DNA of 64,000 nt from Vibrio gazogenes. Its GTDB lineage: Bacteria > Pseudomonadota > Gammaproteobacteria > Enterobacterales > Vibrionaceae. The stretch lies in contig NZ_CP018835.1 of the NCBI RefSeq assembly GCF_002196515.1, positions 1 through 64,000 on the forward strand, in the 5' to 3' direction. Below, piece after piece: positions 11,700-21,056 of this stretch (positions are counted from its first letter, which is position 1; each line of letters starts with the position of its first letter). The position numbers and the translations under genes are program-made. The notes beneath the pieces are model-generated. The model did not search any database, had not been told where the DNA came from, and was given only the letters and a program-made list of their open reading frames with translations.

Positions 11700-12912
11700 G
11701 GCCGTTCGTCAGCAATTTCCGGTATTTCGGCAAGATGAGCTACCGTCTCCGGTATTTTTCGACGGGCCGGGCGGAAGTCAGGTTCCGGCTATCGTCGGAG
11801 AACAAATCGCTCAATATTTGTCAGGAGGGACGGCGAATGTAGGGGGATGTTTCCCAACAAGTGTTCAGACCGGACAACTGGTGGCACAGGCGAGGGAAGC
11901 GGTTCAGGCATTTTTGCATGCCCCGGCGCCCGAGAATATTGTTTTCGGAGCCAATATGACGACGTTGACATTCCATATGAGTCGGATTTTAAGTCGTGAA
12001 TGGCAACGTGGTGATGAAGTGATAGTCACAGCACTGGATCATTATGCCAATGTCTCGAGTTGGCAACAGGCGGCAGTTGATCGAGGCGCCGTCATCCATC
12101 AGGCTCGGATTGATGAGAGTTTATGTTCACTGGATGTTGAGCATCTGCTTTCTCTCATTGGTGAACGAACGCGGCTGGTGGCGGTCACGTATGCATCCAA
12201 TACCACCGGATCTATTGTTGATGTTCAGCGGATTATCAAAGCGGCGCATCAGGTCGGTGCATTAGTCTATGTCGATGCGGTTCATTTTGCCCCGCATCAA
12301 CTGATTGATGTTCAGGCGTTAGATTGTGACTTTCTCGTCTGCTCCGCTTATAAATTCTATGGCCCGCATGTCGGCATTCTGTATATTGCACCACGTTGGC
12401 TGACGCATTGTATGCCTTATAAAGTGGAGCCGGCACCCAATGTCGGGCCGGGACGCTATGAAACGGGAACACTGAATTTTGAAGGTCTGGCCGGGGTTAT
12501 TAGCACGATCGAATACCTCGCACAATGGGGACAAGCCGAAGCGCCGCTGAGAATGAGACTGGTCGAGAGCTTTGCCCAGTATCAACAGCATGAACAGCGG
12601 TTAAGTGCATTGTTTTTAGCGTTGATGGACACATTGCCTTCAGTACGGCTGCATGGTGCTGATGTTGCTGACAGTATGGTGAGAACACCGACATTTGCCC
12701 TGAGTTTTACTCACCAGACACCGGCGTTTGTCGCAAAAGCATTGGGTGAGCAGAATATTTGTGTGTGGCATGGTCATTTTTATGCGCTGGGCGTGGTGAG
12801 ACACTTAGGACTCGAAAATCACGGTGTCTTGCGTATTGGGATGATGCACTACAATACCGAGGCGGAGATTCACCATTTATTTGAACACCTGCAACGTCTG
12901 GAGAAAAGTTAA
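11683..12912 (+). CDS. Class V aminotransferase / cysteine desulfurase-like protein (VC1184 subfamily type)
   Basis: This 409-aa fold-type I PLP enzyme resembles the cysteine desulfurase-like subfamily represented in Vibrio. Features are the PLP-contacting HYANVSSW (~120–127), Asp198 in VYVDAVHFAPH, and the Schiff-base lysine Lys224 in CSAYKFYGPHVG. The frame is open from 11629, but ATG 11683 (MNFTPEAVRQQFP) gives the family N-terminus and lies inside the dioxygenase gene, offset by one frame. No Cys-bearing catalytic loop like that of IscS is evident, so true desulfurase activity is not assured. The coupled dioxygenase suggests a joint role in modifying an amino acid. Confidence 0.8.
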   Translation: MNFTPEAVRQQFPVFRQDELPSPVFFDGPGGSQVPAIVGEQIAQYLSGGTANVGGCFPTSVQTGQLVAQAREAVQAFLHAPAPENIVFGANMTTLTFHMSRILSREWQRGDEVIVTALDHYANVSSWQQAAVDRGAVIHQARIDESLCSLDVEHLLSLIGERTRLVAVTYASNTTGSIVDVQRIIKAAHQVGALVYVDAVHFAPHQLIDVQALDCDFLVCSAYKFYGPHVGILYIAPRWLTHCMPYKVEPAPNVGPGRYETGTLNFEGLAGVISTIEYLAQWGQAEAPLRMRLVESFAQYQQHEQRLSALFLALMDTLPSVRLHGADVADSMVRTPTFALSFTHQTPAFVAKALGEQNICVWHGHFYALGVVRHLGLENHGVLRIGMMHYNTEAEIHHLFEHLQRLEKS

Positions 12913-13037
12913 TCGCAGCAGCGGTTATTTGCAGCGCGGTAGGGATGATGTGTGGCATGTCACGGTTCTCACACATCATCATGATCATGAAGCTTTGGCA
13001 GCGTTTACGTCGGTAGTGCTCGCCAAAGCCAGAGATT

Positions 13038-13874
13038 TCAATCGAATGACAGCGGTTGAAACTCAATTTCATAAGATGTGAACTTACGAATATTGATAAC
13101 ACCGGTATCGAGAATCAGATACTGCCCTTTAATTCCTTGTAAGAGACCGGATACTTCAGGTTTTTTATCAAAATTGTGTGACACGATTTTGGTCGGGTGT
13201 TGTTGTACCGGAAACTGAATCTCCGTGATATCTGGATTGACTTCAGTGACCGCATCCTGCCCGTATGTTTGGCGGATTTTCTCAATGGTATCCGCAACCA
13301 ATGGCCGCAGTTTCTCCGCCTGTTGATGAAGCGCGAGCGGATCTTGGTCTTCTTTGAGTAATGTTCGCCAGTTGGTTTTGTCAGCAATATGTTGCGCTAA
13401 TTCAACTTCGATCAAGCCTGAAATATAACGACTCTTGACCTTAAAAATTGGTAATCCTTGTGTCGCGCCTTGATCGATCCAACGGGTCGGAATCTGAGAA
13501 TGGCGGGTGATACCGACTTTGAGACCGGAAGTGTTGGAGAGATAGACATAATGATCTGTCATGCAATGTGACTGTGCCCATTCCGGCTCCCGACAGGTTC
13601 CTTGTTCATAATGACAGGTTTCCGGTTTCATAATACACATATCACAACTCGCCAGCTTTTGCATACAGACATAGCAGTGCCCTTGCGCGTAACTTTTTTT
13701 GGTCCGCTTGCCGCAATGACAACAATAAATATTGCCGGTATGGGTGAGGGATAATTGATGGCCGATCAGTGGATTCAAGGCGACTTCCGTTGCTCCGACA
13801 GGGAGAAAATACTCGGTATGTGGGTTGAGGGTCGCACGTAGTTTACTGAGGGTTCCCTTAATGACTGAAGACAT
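13038..13874 (-). CDS. DUF2797 domain protein, Cys-rich
   Basis: This 278-aa protein (start at MSSVIKGTLSK; the open frame extends 32 codons further but lacks support) resembles DUF2797 proteins. The N-terminal third has paired cysteines (CCHCGKRTKK, CYVCMQKLASCDMCIMKPETCHYEQGTC) that look like zinc- or metal-binding knuckles. A VYLSNTSGLKVGITR segment follows, recalling GIY-YIG-like folds (VYL…KVGIT), though catalytic assignment is uncertain. Function is unknown. It is convergent with the PLP-enzyme gene and downstream of sanA. Confidence 0.72.
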   Translation of the reverse strand: MSSVIKGTLSKLRATLNPHTEYFLPVGATEVALNPLIGHQLSLTHTGNIYCCHCGKRTKKSYAQGHCYVCMQKLASCDMCIMKPETCHYEQGTCREPEWAQSHCMTDHYVYLSNTSGLKVGITRHSQIPTRWIDQGATQGLPIFKVKSRYISGLIEVELAQHIADKTNWRTLLKEDQDPLALHQQAEKLRPLVADTIEKIRQTYGQDAVTEVNPDITEIQFPVQQHPTKIVSHNFDKKPEVSGLLQGIKGQYLILDTGVINIRKFTSYEIEFQPLSFD

Positions 13875-14012
13875 GACATTGCTCTTTTTATGGTTAAAAT
13901 TGATATTCGGTATAAATGAAGCGGGTGATAGCAAAACAACCTGAAGCTTGTTCAGACCGTGTGATGTCACCCGTTTGGGGATATTAACAGAATTGAGTCG
14001 CTTCTAGCGAGC

Positions 14013-14687
14013 TTACTCACCCGTGTGAGGGTTTGTACCGCTCGGATGGCTGTTGTTCTCAGATATTCCTGCAGATGTATCATCGGAGAAAATCGGCTCT
14101 TTTGGTCCGAGGAACTTCGGTTTGGCATCGATGATGAATAGATCGAGGATCGCTCGGGCCCGGGCAAAAATCTCACGGATTCTTATTTTGAGGTCTGTAC
14201 CGTGGGTGGGGCCGGGGACCGCGAAACAAGCAGCATCAATTTTGTGGTAGTTCGCGATAAATAGCGCTCGTTCGCAGTGAAAGCGCTGAGTAATAATCAG
14301 AAAGTGGTTGGTATCAAAGATTTTCTTGGCCCGGACAATCGAATCGAGCGTTCTGAATCCGGCATAGTCCAAAGCGATATCTTGTTCAGGGATACCCGCT
14401 TTCATCAAATCACGTTTCATGGTCCATGGTTCATTGTAAGAACGATGTGCGTTATCGCCACTGAGCAGGAAATGAGTCACTTTGCCTGAGCGGTAGAGCT
14501 GAATCGCGGCTTCAATACGATGAATATAATATGCGTTGAGTATACGGCCCAGATATTTGCTGGTTCCTAATACAACCGCCACTTGATAATGCTCAATATG
14601 ATCGGTATTGGTGACAATCTGGTCTTGTGTTTTCCAACTGACCCAGCGATCAATGGCGTATAAAGATACGGCCAACATCAGCAGCAT
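14013..14687 (-). CDS. sanA: SanA-like DUF218 membrane protein
   Basis: This 224-aa protein has one N-terminal membrane segment (LLMLAVSLYAIDRWV) followed by a DUF218 domain: VVLGTSKYLGR, FLLSGDNAHRSYNEP, LDYAGFRTLDSIVRAKKIF, and ITQRFHCERALFIA. E. coli SanA is an inner-membrane protein that supports the envelope barrier against vancomycin; its molecular activity is undefined. The best ATG is at 14687, but the frame is open upstream without a good start, so a slightly longer N-terminus is possible. The C-terminal ~20 residues are low-complexity and probably disordered. Confidence 0.85.
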   Translation of the reverse strand: MLLMLAVSLYAIDRWVSWKTQDQIVTNTDHIEHYQVAVVLGTSKYLGRILNAYYIHRIEAAIQLYRSGKVTHFLLSGDNAHRSYNEPWTMKRDLMKAGIPEQDIALDYAGFRTLDSIVRAKKIFDTNHFLIITQRFHCERALFIANYHKIDAACFAVPGPTHGTDLKIRIREIFARARAILDLFIIDAKPKFLGPKEPIFSDDTSAGISENNSHPSGTNPHTGE

Positions 14688-14800
14688 GATGAGCAGAGCT
14701 TTTATGAGCCGCCAGCAAAGATGGCGTATTCTGCTGATGCATCCGCTATCAGCGTGATATTTACTGAAACGAGAGTAGATAACTATACCTTTTAGCTAAA

Positions 14801-15124
14801 TTATATTTGTCTGTTCTTCTGAGCCCAGAGCCCGATGCCGACAAAACTAACAATGACAACGACAAACATGGTGCCTCGTTCTAAATGGGCAAGTGTCCGA
14901 GCTAGGTCAGGGCTAAGTTTGACGATGATAAATCCATAACCAAATGCATTCAGTAATATAAAGCTAAATGTACGAATGACAAAGTGCTGATTACGCAACA
15001 TGCGGCGTAATAGCGCATTAATTTCACCACCCAACATGACTAACAGGCAAGCAATCAGTGCGACGGCGATCTCTCCCAGATAAGGTGCGAGATATTGTCC
15101 CGCAGGACTAAAAAAATGCAACAT
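14801..15124 (-). CDS. DUF3392 family small membrane protein
   Basis: This 107-aa protein has three hydrophobic segments (about residues 16–37, 50–68 and 85–102), matching Vibrio DUF3392 proteins. No enzymatic motif is visible. It lies between sanA and maeA, all minus, with a terminator just upstream separating it from maeA. Function is unknown. Confidence 0.75.
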   Translation of the reverse strand: MLHFFSPAGQYLAPYLGEIAVALIACLLVMLGGEINALLRRMLRNQHFVIRTFSFILLNAFGYGFIIVKLSPDLARTLAHLERGTMFVVVIVSFVGIGLWAQKNRQI

Positions 15125-15147
15125 GGTATGAATATCCTTGCAAATAA

Positions 15148-15173
15148 AAAGCCTCTGTAACAGAGGCTTATCT
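15148..15173 (-). terminator. Rho-independent terminator of maeA
   Basis: AAGCCTCTGT/ACAGAGGCTT forms a stem. Read on the minus strand it is followed by TTTTATTTG. It ends maeA transcription before the DUF3392 gene. Confidence 0.88.
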
Positions 15174-15200
15174 TATCATATTGATCTCGTTTGGCCGCGT

Positions 15201-16889
15201 TTAGAATGCGACGCGCTTATAGCGACGATATACAGGTTGCCAGAAGTTACGCTCGATTGCTTGCTCCAGTGCTTCTGGTGTAATGGCATCCGCCACACCT
15301 TGTTCAATGGCTTTTTTCGCGACGGCCATTGCAATTTTCTTCGACACGGAGTGAATCGCTTCCAATGGTGGCAGTAGTGAGCCATGACCATTGATTGCCA
15401 GTGGTGAACATTCAGCCAGTGCCCGGCTTGACTCCATCAACATCTCATTGGTCACTCGTTTTGCATTTGCTGCAAGAACACCAAGTCCGATACCAGGGAA
15501 GATGTAGCTGTTGTTACATTGAGCAATCGGGTAGAGTTTGTCACCCAACATGACTGGTTCAAACGGACTACCGGTTGCCACAAGTGCTTCTCCGTTTGTC
15601 CATGTCAGCAGGTCACTTGGCAGTGCTTCAACGCGACTTGTCGGATTCGAGAGTGGGAAGATGATCGGACGTGGACAGTGTTGATGCATCTCACGGATGA
15701 TATCTTCACTGAAGAGCCCCGGAGCGCCGGAAACCCCAATTAAGACTGTTGGTTTCGCTTCTCTGACAACATCGTGCAGAGAGAAACCGGTTCCTTCTGC
15801 TTCCCAGTGTTGTGTATTGGATTTCTTCTGCACCAAACGCTGTTGGAAATCTAACAGATTTGGCATGCCTTCTTGCAATAATCCCCAACGGTCAACCATG
15901 TAGACTTGTGAGCGGGCTTGCTGATCAGAAATACCCTCTGAAACCATTTGAGCAATAATCGCTTCGGCAATACCACATCCGGCAGAGCCTGCGCCAAGGA
16001 AGGTGATTCGCTGTTCTGACAGCTTACTGCCAGCAGCTTTACATGCGGCCAGTAAAGAGCCGACCGTGATAGCGGCTGTTCCCTGAATATCATCGTTAAA
16101 GCAGCAAATCCGGTCTTTGTAACGCTCAAGCAGTGGCATAGCATTTTTCTGAGCAAAGTCTTCGAACTGAACCAAAGCATCAGGCCAGCGGCGTTGAATC
16201 GCTTGGATAAACTCTTCAACAAATGCATCGTATTCTGCACCGGTAATCCGCGGATGACGCCAGCCCATATACATTGGGTCAGCTAAACGTTGTGGGTTAT
16301 TGGTACCAACATCCAAAACAACCGGGAGTGTATAAGCCGGGCTGATACCACCACAGGCGGTGTACAGGGCCAGTTTTCCGATTGGAATGCCCATTCCACC
16401 GATACCTTGGTCACCCAGACCAAGAATACGTTCACCATCGGTGACGACGATGACTTTGACGTGATGGTTAGAGGCATTATTCAAGATATCATCAATTTTA
16501 TTGCGGTTCGGATATGAAATGAATAATCCACGACCACGACGATAGATATTAGAGAAGTTTTCACATGCAGCACCGACGGTCGGTGTGTAGATGACAGGCA
16601 TCATCTCAGTGATGTGATTTTGCACCAGTCGGTAGAAAAGCGTCTCATTGGTATCTTGTATATTGCGAAGATAGATATGTTTATCCATATCATTGTCGAA
16701 ATTGCAATATTGTTGGTACGCACGGACGACTTGTTCCTGAATGGTTTCTGTTGCTTCTGGGAGCAGGCCACCAAGGTTAAATGAGCTTCTTTCTTCTGCT
16801 GTAAAAGCTGCACCTTTGTTGAGTAGTGGTGTACTGAGAAGCATTGAGCCCGCGTGGGAAATATATAAAGGGCGTTTGTCGTTGTTCAT
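15201..16889 (-). CDS. maeA: NAD-dependent malic enzyme MaeA (SfcA)
   Basis: MaeA (562 aa) oxidatively decarboxylates malate to pyruvate. The signature [16 protein letters not shown] is followed by [15 protein letters not shown], the malate/metal-binding [17 protein letters not shown] and [12 protein letters not shown], and the NAD-binding [15 protein letters not shown]. The frame is open to 16970, but [11 protein letters not shown] at 16889 is the family N-terminus. It faces away from the 17,260 gene across a 370-nt AT-rich promoter region. Confidence 0.95.
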   Translation of the reverse strand: MNNDKRPLYISHAGSMLLSTPLLNKGAAFTAEERSSFNLGGLLPEATETIQEQVVRAYQQYCNFDNDMDKHIYLRNIQDTNETLFYRLVQNHITEMMPVIYTPTVGAACENFSNIYRRGRGLFISYPNRNKIDDILNNASNHHVKVIVVTDGERILGLGDQGIGGMGIPIGKLALYTACGGISPAYTLPVVLDVGTNNPQRLADPMYMGWRHPRITGAEYDAFVEEFIQAIQRRWPDALVQFEDFAQKNAMPLLERYKDRICCFNDDIQGTAAITVGSLLAACKAAGSKLSEQRITFLGAGSAGCGIAEAIIAQMVSEGISDQQARSQVYMVDRWGLLQEGMPNLLDFQQRLVQKKSNTQHWEAEGTGFSLHDVVREAKPTVLIGVSGAPGLFSEDIIREMHQHCPRPIIFPLSNPTSRVEALPSDLLTWTNGEALVATGSPFEPVMLGDKLYPIAQCNNSYIFPGIGLGVLAANAKRVTNEMLMESSRALAECSPLAINGHGSLLPPLEAIHSVSKKIAMAVAKKAIEQGVADAITPEALEQAIERNFWQPVYRRYKRVAF

Positions 16890-17259
16890 TGTATGCCTAT
16901 ATTTTGTAGGATGATGAAGGGAAACGGGACAAATTTTACGGGTACTCCTGTCGGTTGTAAATAGAGGCAATTTGACGTTTCCCTCATTCTCGCAGGTTAA
17001 TCGTCGGTTTTTTTTGAATCAGGTTTATCAATGTTTGCATTTTAGTGAATAAATACCAGTTTATTTGTTAAACAAAATATGAATTATTCATGTCACCAGG
17101 CTAAATATTTGTTCAACAGTTGTTATTTATATGCATCTGATAGAGCAATTTTATATATGTTTTCGGCCATAAAATACCGTTTTTTTATATTCTATTGCTA
17201 TAAACGGATTGGCGGATCATAGTGTGTCTATGGTGCTGTCACTTTCGTGGGGGGACGAA
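16890..17259. other. Divergent promoter region upstream of maeA, with two palindromes
   Basis: About 370 nt of AT-rich DNA without an ORF. Two perfect 13-bp palindromes lie 2 bp apart: TTTGTTAAACAAA (17064–17076) and ATGAATTATTCAT (17079–17091). They could be operators for maeA or the 17,260 gene; no matching regulator is recognised. Confidence 0.5.
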
Positions 17260-17637
17260 ATGATTCAACCAAGCCGAGTCCGAGGTGTATTTGATTACAC
17301 TGCATTCTTAGATGTTGCATGTCATAAGCATTGGACACTCTTTGAAGCCTTCTTTCATACAGAGCGTATTGCACATGATGAATCATCACAAATAACCCGT
17401 CAGGCGTTGGCCCCGGATGAACGTTTGTGGAAGAAGGCCGTGCAAAATCTGTCACTGGGACGGAGTGATCAGGAAAATCTGATGATCTTGTCAAAGTTGG
17501 CCAGAGAGGAAGGGATTGAGGCGTTACGAGTGATGATGCCTTATGCCTTGGATGCGCAGCAGTTGCATGAGATTGAAACGCTGGGGTGTCATGCAACGCA
17601 GCGGGCTGAGGTTGATGAACTGTTGATTGAGTGGTGA
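17260..17637 (+). CDS. Hypothetical protein, 125 aa
   Basis: The start ATG 17260 follows a GGGG-rich ribosome-binding site (17249–17254) by a few nt; the frame opens earlier at 17209 without such support. The protein begins MIQPSRVRGVFDYTAF. It appears mostly helical and soluble, with a charged C-terminus ending LLIEW, and has no signal peptide or membrane segment. I do not recognise the family. It is divergent from maeA and convergent with purC across a 12-bp hairpin. Confidence 0.6.
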   Translation: MIQPSRVRGVFDYTAFLDVACHKHWTLFEAFFHTERIAHDESSQITRQALAPDERLWKKAVQNLSLGRSDQENLMILSKLAREEGIEALRVMMPYALDAQQLHEIETLGCHATQRAEVDELLIEW

Positions 17638-17661
17638 ATCGAAGAGATTATCGCTGTTTGG

Positions 17662-17694
17662 AGCCGCGCATCGACAGCATGGCGATGCGCGGCT
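17662..17694. terminator. Hairpin between converging genes (17,260 gene and purC)
   Basis: AGCCGCGCATCG (17662–17673) and CGATGCGCGGCT (17683–17694) form a perfect 12-bp stem with a 9-nt loop. No U-run follows, so it may be a bidirectional terminator of the non-canonical type or an RNA-stabilising hairpin. Confidence 0.5.
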
Positions 17695-17745
17695 GGTACT
17701 CTCGATTCGCCTGTTGATACCTATACCAGTGCGACTATCGAAGTA

Positions 17746-18855
17746 TTATACATGCTGAATCAGGCCATATTCCCGGTCAAGTATCTCAATGATTTCTTGT
17801 TTTGGATTGTCACTCAGATGGATGGGTTGTCCTGTAATCTTTTCAGCAATACTCGTATAAGTTTCGGAAACGTCCTGTAATGCTTTCAATGGTAAAGCAT
17901 TGTCTCTGGCAAGCGCTTCCCGCTCAGGCATTCGTGTTTTATTCAGCAGGATATCTGGGTCAGGGAAGTAGCTGAGTAAAAACTGACGGAAGCCTTCTTT
18001 TGAATTTTCAACGATATGGCCGGCAGCATATTGCTGCGCATCCCAGATTCTGGATGAATCCGGTGTACCGACTTCATCCATATAAATGAGTTTATCTTGC
18101 CCTTGGGCATCAGTGACATAACCAAATTCAAATTTGGTATCGACGAAGATCTGATCAATATCAGCGAGCGCCTGACTGATTACATCAAAGCCTTCTTTTA
18201 ATAACTTCTCGTACAAATCGATATCTTCTGGCTGACGGAAGTTAAACGCAGCGTAATTGGCTTCGATATTTTGTCGGCTGATATTGACGTCATCGGCCTC
18301 CGGTACTCCGGGAATCCCTTTGAGAATCCCTTTTGTTGATGGTGTAAGCAGAAGTTCAGGCAGTTGCTTATCTTTTTCTAATCCTTCGGGAAGTTGGATA
18401 CCGCAGAATTCGCGCTCACCTTTCTCGTAGGCCCGCCACATTGAACCCGTGATATAGCTGCGGCAGATGGCTTCAATTTTTATTGGTGTGGCTTTCTGAA
18501 CAATCCAGACAAACGGGTGGGGGATATCAAGTATATGGCTGTCTGCCAGACCTTGCTGGCGGAATAGTTCGAACCAGTGATTGGAAATCGCGTTGAGTGC
18601 TGCACCCTTTCCCGGAACGCCAGCGACACCACCTTCTGCGTGCCAGATGCAGTCAAAAGCAGAGATACGGTCACTGATTACCATGATGGCCAGCGGTGCA
18701 TCTGCTGCGACGTTGTAGCCTTTTTGTTCAATCAGGCGACGGCTGTCTTCTTCAGTTAACCAGTAAACAGAACGAACTTTTCCACTGTGAACGGGTTTGC
18801 TGGTGCGAATGGGGAGGTCGTCATTGACGGCGAGAATTTGATCGGCGAGGCTCAT
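17746..18855 (-). CDS. purC: SAICAR synthetase PurC (long form)
   Basis: PurC (369 aa) joins aspartate to CAIR in purine synthesis. It has the N-terminal [12 protein letters not shown] ATP loop, [13 protein letters not shown], the signature [27 protein letters not shown], and DTKFEFGYV followed by [17 protein letters not shown]. At 369 aa it is much longer than the ~237-aa E. coli enzyme and matches the long Vibrio form. A PurR operator lies 130 nt upstream with a plausible promoter between. The gene is single, with a hairpin downstream. Confidence 0.94.
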   Translation of the reverse strand: MSLADQILAVNDDLPIRTSKPVHSGKVRSVYWLTEEDSRRLIEQKGYNVAADAPLAIMVISDRISAFDCIWHAEGGVAGVPGKGAALNAISNHWFELFRQQGLADSHILDIPHPFVWIVQKATPIKIEAICRSYITGSMWRAYEKGEREFCGIQLPEGLEKDKQLPELLLTPSTKGILKGIPGVPEADDVNISRQNIEANYAAFNFRQPEDIDLYEKLLKEGFDVISQALADIDQIFVDTKFEFGYVTDAQGQDKLIYMDEVGTPDSSRIWDAQQYAAGHIVENSKEGFRQFLLSYFPDPDILLNKTRMPEREALARDNALPLKALQDVSETYTSIAEKITGQPIHLSDNPKQEIIEILDREYGLIQHV

Positions 18856-18954
18856 TCAGACATTCCTATCTAAAAAGTAATCGGTTCAACTGACAGATAC
18901 CCGTTGACCAGACACAGAGTGAAAAACATCACGGGATATCCGATTTCTGAGCGC

Positions 18955-19005
18955 ATCATACCAGAACTATTTTTCACTGCCAGAGAAAAAGCAAACGTTT
19001 GCTTT
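18955..19005 (-). promoter_or_regulatory. purC promoter with PurR operator
   Basis: A perfect 18-bp palindrome AAAGCAAACGTTTGCTTT (18988–19005) contains the PurR core GCAAACGTTTGC. Just downstream on the minus strand are −35 CTGGCA (18978–18983) and −10 TATGAT (18955–18960), 17 bp apart. Repression by PurR–hypoxanthine/guanine is the likely control of purC. Confidence 0.88.
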
Positions 19006-19041
19006 AAGGGTGGATATTTTCAACCAATCATTGCTCTAAAA

Positions 19042-19065
19042 AAGTCCCCTCGTGTAGAGGGGATG
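19042..19065 (-). terminator. Rho-independent terminator of the sulA-like gene
   Basis: TCCCCTC (19045–19051) pairs with GAGGGGA (19057–19063), and the minus strand continues CTTTTTTAGAG. It ends the leftward sulA-like transcript before the purC promoter. Confidence 0.85.
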
Positions 19066-19130
19066 AAAATGGTGATTGCAGTGTTCATTTGCGGTGCTGT
19101 GTTTTTTGTTGTCGGAATGAGTGGGTGTCA

Positions 19131-19541
19131 TTAATGGTAGTGGCGGCTTGGATCCGTCACGAAGAACACCTCACAGTGGTATTGTTGGCCCAGCTGTATG
19201 AGTTTTTTCTGCGCTTGTTCGGTGAGTCGTTGTGAAGCCACGATGGCACAGGCATTGCCAGATAGGATGGCTTTCCGAATCACATGATACTCATCCATCG
19301 TTTTTGAAGGTCTTAATTGCACAACTTGGTGCCCCGGAATCTTGTATGAATCAAGTGAGCGTAGATCCGGTCGGTGGGATTCCGATGTGATCAGAATCCA
19401 CTGTTGTAGTTGAGAGAGCTGTGCTAAACGATCATACAGATAGCTTTCCATTGCGTCGTGTCGGGTTGCATTCCGGAACGTGCGACGACCGGCATAATGG
19501 TGCGATCCAGATGAGTACATCAAATCATTCAACAAACGCAT
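19131..19541 (-). CDS. sulA: SulA-like SOS cell-division inhibitor
   Basis: This 136-aa protein resembles SulA in its C-terminal half. The segment SKTMDEYHVIRKAILSGN, then LTEQAQKKLIQLGQQYHCEVFFV, lines up by eye with the E. coli SulA region around HTVESMVRALRTGN and [21 protein letters not shown]. Both end in a short tail finishing YH. SulA binds FtsZ and blocks septation during the SOS response. A consensus LexA box sits 22 nt upstream of the start codon, and a terminator follows the gene, so it is a single LexA-controlled unit. Overall similarity is weak; the LexA box is what makes the call persuasive. Confidence 0.72.
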   Translation of the reverse strand: MRLLNDLMYSSGSHHYAGRRTFRNATRHDAMESYLYDRLAQLSQLQQWILITSESHRPDLRSLDSYKIPGHQVVQLRPSKTMDEYHVIRKAILSGNACAIVASQRLTEQAQKKLIQLGQQYHCEVFFVTDPSRHYH

Positions 19542-19562
19542 AATACTGTTTCCTTATACATG

Positions 19563-19578
19563 CTGTTCATATATACAG
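19563..19578 (-). promoter_or_regulatory. LexA (SOS) box of the sulA-like gene
   Basis: CTGT-TCATATAT-ACAG (19563–19578) fits the LexA consensus CTGT-N8-ACAG at every conserved base with an AT-rich centre. On the minus strand it overlaps a plausible −10 (TACTGT), with −35 TTGATC 17 bp upstream. The start codon is 22 nt downstream. Confidence 0.9.
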
Positions 19579-19916
19579 TATTTTATATTAAATCACTGAT
19601 CAAGTCAGAATTGATGTAAATTTGTACTTTTCTGTTATCAAGATCCCATTAATGGACATTTCCTAGTCTTGAATGCGAACTGTTGCTGAGGCAATACAGC
19701 CACAAAGCTCGCCTGTTTGCCGTGATGACAGACGAACGCGAGAGATAAAACAGGGTCTCAGGTATCTTACAACTCAACTGAGTGGCGGTAGGAGATTCGG
19801 ATTTGAGTGACGAGTGATTATCGTGGGAAAGTAAAGTATATCGAGTTACCGCGTCGTCGTGATAAGCCGCTTGACCGAGGCTGACAACGATCACCGCACC
19901 GTCATCATTTCGAGCA
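19579..19916. other. Spacer between sulA-like and Sel1/J-domain genes
   Basis: About 340 nt. The left part holds the sulA-like promoter. An 81-codon minus-strand frame (19649–19894) lacks a ribosome-binding site and family likeness, and I do not call it a gene. Confidence 0.45.
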
Positions 19917-20993
19917 TTATTGCGTAGAGGTGTTCTGCTGATGTGCTAATAGTGATTTTAATGCTTGATTTAACCGCTTCATCTCTTCATCACTGCCCTT
20001 CATATCCGGGTGATAAATCTTGCTCAGCTGCTTATACCGTAGTTTGATCTGTTTGATATCTGGTATTTCCGTGGCTGAGAAGCCAAATAAAGCACAAGCT
20101 AAATCGAGGTTCTTCAGGTGAGCGGGGGGTTGTGCTGGCTGTGTCTGTTGTATGCGCTTAAGCTCTTGAAACAGCATGGTCATCTGTTGTTTTTGTTTGC
20201 GAATCGTTTGTTCCTGCTGCTTGATCTTTTGCTGTTGCATGTGGGTGCCGGACTGAACCTGTACCGGCTCTGACGGTGGTGGTTGAACCTCGGGGTAAGC
20301 TGACTCTGCTGCTCTGAGTTGTTTTTTGAGGCGGAGATAAACTCCCCCCAGTAATGTCACTGCCAGCATCAGTATGGCGACAATCACACCGGAGATAATC
20401 TGAGGCAGCGTGAATTGGGCTGCATCGGTTTGAGTCTTGTTAGAATCGGTTGGCGATGTTGCGGCCTCGGGCGCTTGCGCATCCTCGAGTGCTTTTCTTT
20501 GCGAAATCTCTTTCATTCTACGGTGATTGAACTGTTGTTCGAGTAACTGGCTGTAACGTTGCTCTGCTGTTGGATTCGACATCCCTGCAATCCGATACCA
20601 GATGAGTGCCTGAGTTTCACCCGACAGGTCAGTCACTTGTTCATAGAGTTGACCCAGCTTGAATTGTGCTGTTGTGTCGCCTTGGGTGGCTAAGCGAGTC
20701 AGCCAATAGATGGCTTGTGTTTTATCCGCAGTGGCTCCGGCACTGCCATTCAGATAAGCATTTGCGACTTGCAATTGTGCCTGCTTATGGCCATTTTCGG
20801 CGGCTTGTTCCATCCAGTAAAAAGATTGTTTGAGGTCGGCTTTGACACCTTGCCCTTGTTGATAATGCAAGGCAAGTTGATACTGTGCGTTGCTGTCACG
20901 CAAGATGGCTTGTTGGCGTAGGGTATTGATGTCGGCTGCATGTGCAGATGCGAGAGTCAGCAACAAACATATCAGTAATAATCTCAATCGCAC
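19917..20993 (-). CDS. Membrane protein with Sel1 repeats outside and a J-domain inside
   Basis: This 358-aa protein begins with a signal peptide (MRLRLLLICLLLTLASAHAA, cleavage ~20). Sel1-like repeats follow (~residues 24–150; QYQLALHYQQGQGV, AQLQVANAYLNGS, AQFKLGQLYEQ). A membrane segment lies at ~197–219, then a Gln/Lys-rich coiled coil (~252–285), and a C-terminal J-domain with the HPD motif at 328–330 (KIYHPDMKG). The predicted topology puts Sel1 repeats in the periplasm and the J-domain in the cytoplasm, where it could recruit DnaK. The role is unknown. Confidence 0.82.
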   Translation of the reverse strand: MRLRLLLICLLLTLASAHAADINTLRQQAILRDSNAQYQLALHYQQGQGVKADLKQSFYWMEQAAENGHKQAQLQVANAYLNGSAGATADKTQAIYWLTRLATQGDTTAQFKLGQLYEQVTDLSGETQALIWYRIAGMSNPTAEQRYSQLLEQQFNHRRMKEISQRKALEDAQAPEAATSPTDSNKTQTDAAQFTLPQIISGVIVAILMLAVTLLGGVYLRLKKQLRAAESAYPEVQPPPSEPVQVQSGTHMQQQKIKQQEQTIRKQKQQMTMLFQELKRIQQTQPAQPPAHLKNLDLACALFGFSATEIPDIKQIKLRYKQLSKIYHPDMKGSDEEMKRLNQALKSLLAHQQNTSTQ

Positions 20994-21056
20994 TCCTGAC
21001 CCCTAGGGTTGATATTCCAGATTCAGCATCACCGCTGAACCGGAATATTTGTCAGT

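Noticed and set aside
18904..19134. 76-codon ORF on the plus strand
   Set aside because: It overlaps the purC promoter, PurR operator and the sulA-like terminator, and has no ribosome-binding site.
19649..19894. 81-codon ORF on the minus strand
   Set aside because: No ribosome-binding site, no family likeness, composition unlike neighbours; treated as spacer.
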